Shown: piece by piece, positions 63,904-64,000 of the stretch | Layout of the letters: each line of letters opens with the position of its first letter | Position numbering within the stretch: position 1 is the first letter of the stretch | Assembly: GCF_900324485.2 (NCBI RefSeq) | Contig: NW_022872898.1 | Location: 372,001-436,000, forward strand | DNA length: 64,000 nucleotides | Reading direction: 5' to 3' | Source of the DNA: Mastacembelus armatus | Taxonomy: Eukaryota; Chordata; Actinopteri; Synbranchiformes; Mastacembelidae | Notes under the pieces: model-generated | Database searches by the model: none | The model's input: the letters and a program-made list of their open reading frames with translations, nothing else | What the model was told of the DNA's origin: nothing | Made by a program: the position numbers and the translations under genes

Positions 63904-64000
63904 CATTCATTCATTATCTATACCGCTTTATTGCTCCAGATACTAGGGGCTCTACCAGCTCTCTTTGGGTGAAAGGCAGGACAGGTCACCAGTCCATCAC
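63904..64000 (-). repeat. SINE 3' end, cut by window edge
   Basis: Degenerate TTCATTCATTATCTATACCG tail and GACAGGTCACCAGTCCATCAC of the 16856 family on the minus strand. Confidence 0.6.

Overview
This window looks like repeat-rich accessory DNA from a bony (teleost) fish genome. The repeat set is typical of fish: L2/CR1-like and RTE-like LINEs, tRNA-derived SINEs, Harbinger, piggyBac, hAT and Tc1-type remnants, and a gamma/epsilon-like endogenous retrovirus. I recognise no intact host protein-coding gene. The species cannot be named from the sequence. All alignments were made by eye, so duplication boundaries are good to roughly 20-50 bp.

The dominant content is a tRNA gene cluster that has been tandemly duplicated, inverted and rearranged many times. 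Structurally convincing tRNA genes include Gln(TTG), Gln(CTG), Asn(GTT) x4, Ser(GCT) x3, Ser(TGA) x2, intron-containing Tyr(GTA) x2, Ala(TGC) x2, Ala(AGC), Thr(AGT), Leu(CAG), initiator Met(CAT), Val(CAC) and Val(AAC). Around them lie dozens of tRNA relics (half genes, chimeras, anticodon-switched and arm-deleted copies) and one 5S rRNA relic.

Layout. 1-8.5 kb: an RTE LINE (minus strand), then an L2 LINE tail interrupted by a fossil retrovirus (1027-7212, minus strand), then tRNA-Gln. 8.5-11.4 kb: a block also found inverted at 45.2-46.7 kb, followed by an L2 LINE. 11.4-17.3 kb: Gln, Lys, Gly, Tyr, Thr and Pro genes and relics, with hAT and piggyBac pieces. 17.3-24.5 kb: a unit of about 3.9 kb (iMet relic, foldback element, Asn, SINE, LINE tail, Ser) present twice in tandem. 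24.4-26.3 kb: Ser(TGA), Tyr, Gly relic, Ala. 26.0-28.6 kb: a block inverted at 57.4-59.8 kb. 28.6-33.9 kb: an inverted, shortened copy of 1-18.6 kb that lacks the retrovirus. 34.4-37.6 kb: a small palindrome with Val genes around a Leu(CAG) gene. 37.7-44.6 kb: an inverted copy of 20.3-26.3 kb, carrying an L2 insertion absent from the other arm. 44.6-64 kb: Harbinger, LINE, SINE and retroviral pol remnants, the initiator Met gene, scattered decayed tRNAs, a 339-bp hairpin element and a 25-N gap at 62303.

The arms act as natural before/after pairs. They show which elements inserted after duplication, how deletions fused two tRNA genes, and how anticodons drifted between copies. The retrovirus primer site matches the 3' end of tRNA-Val, a gene class present in the same cluster.
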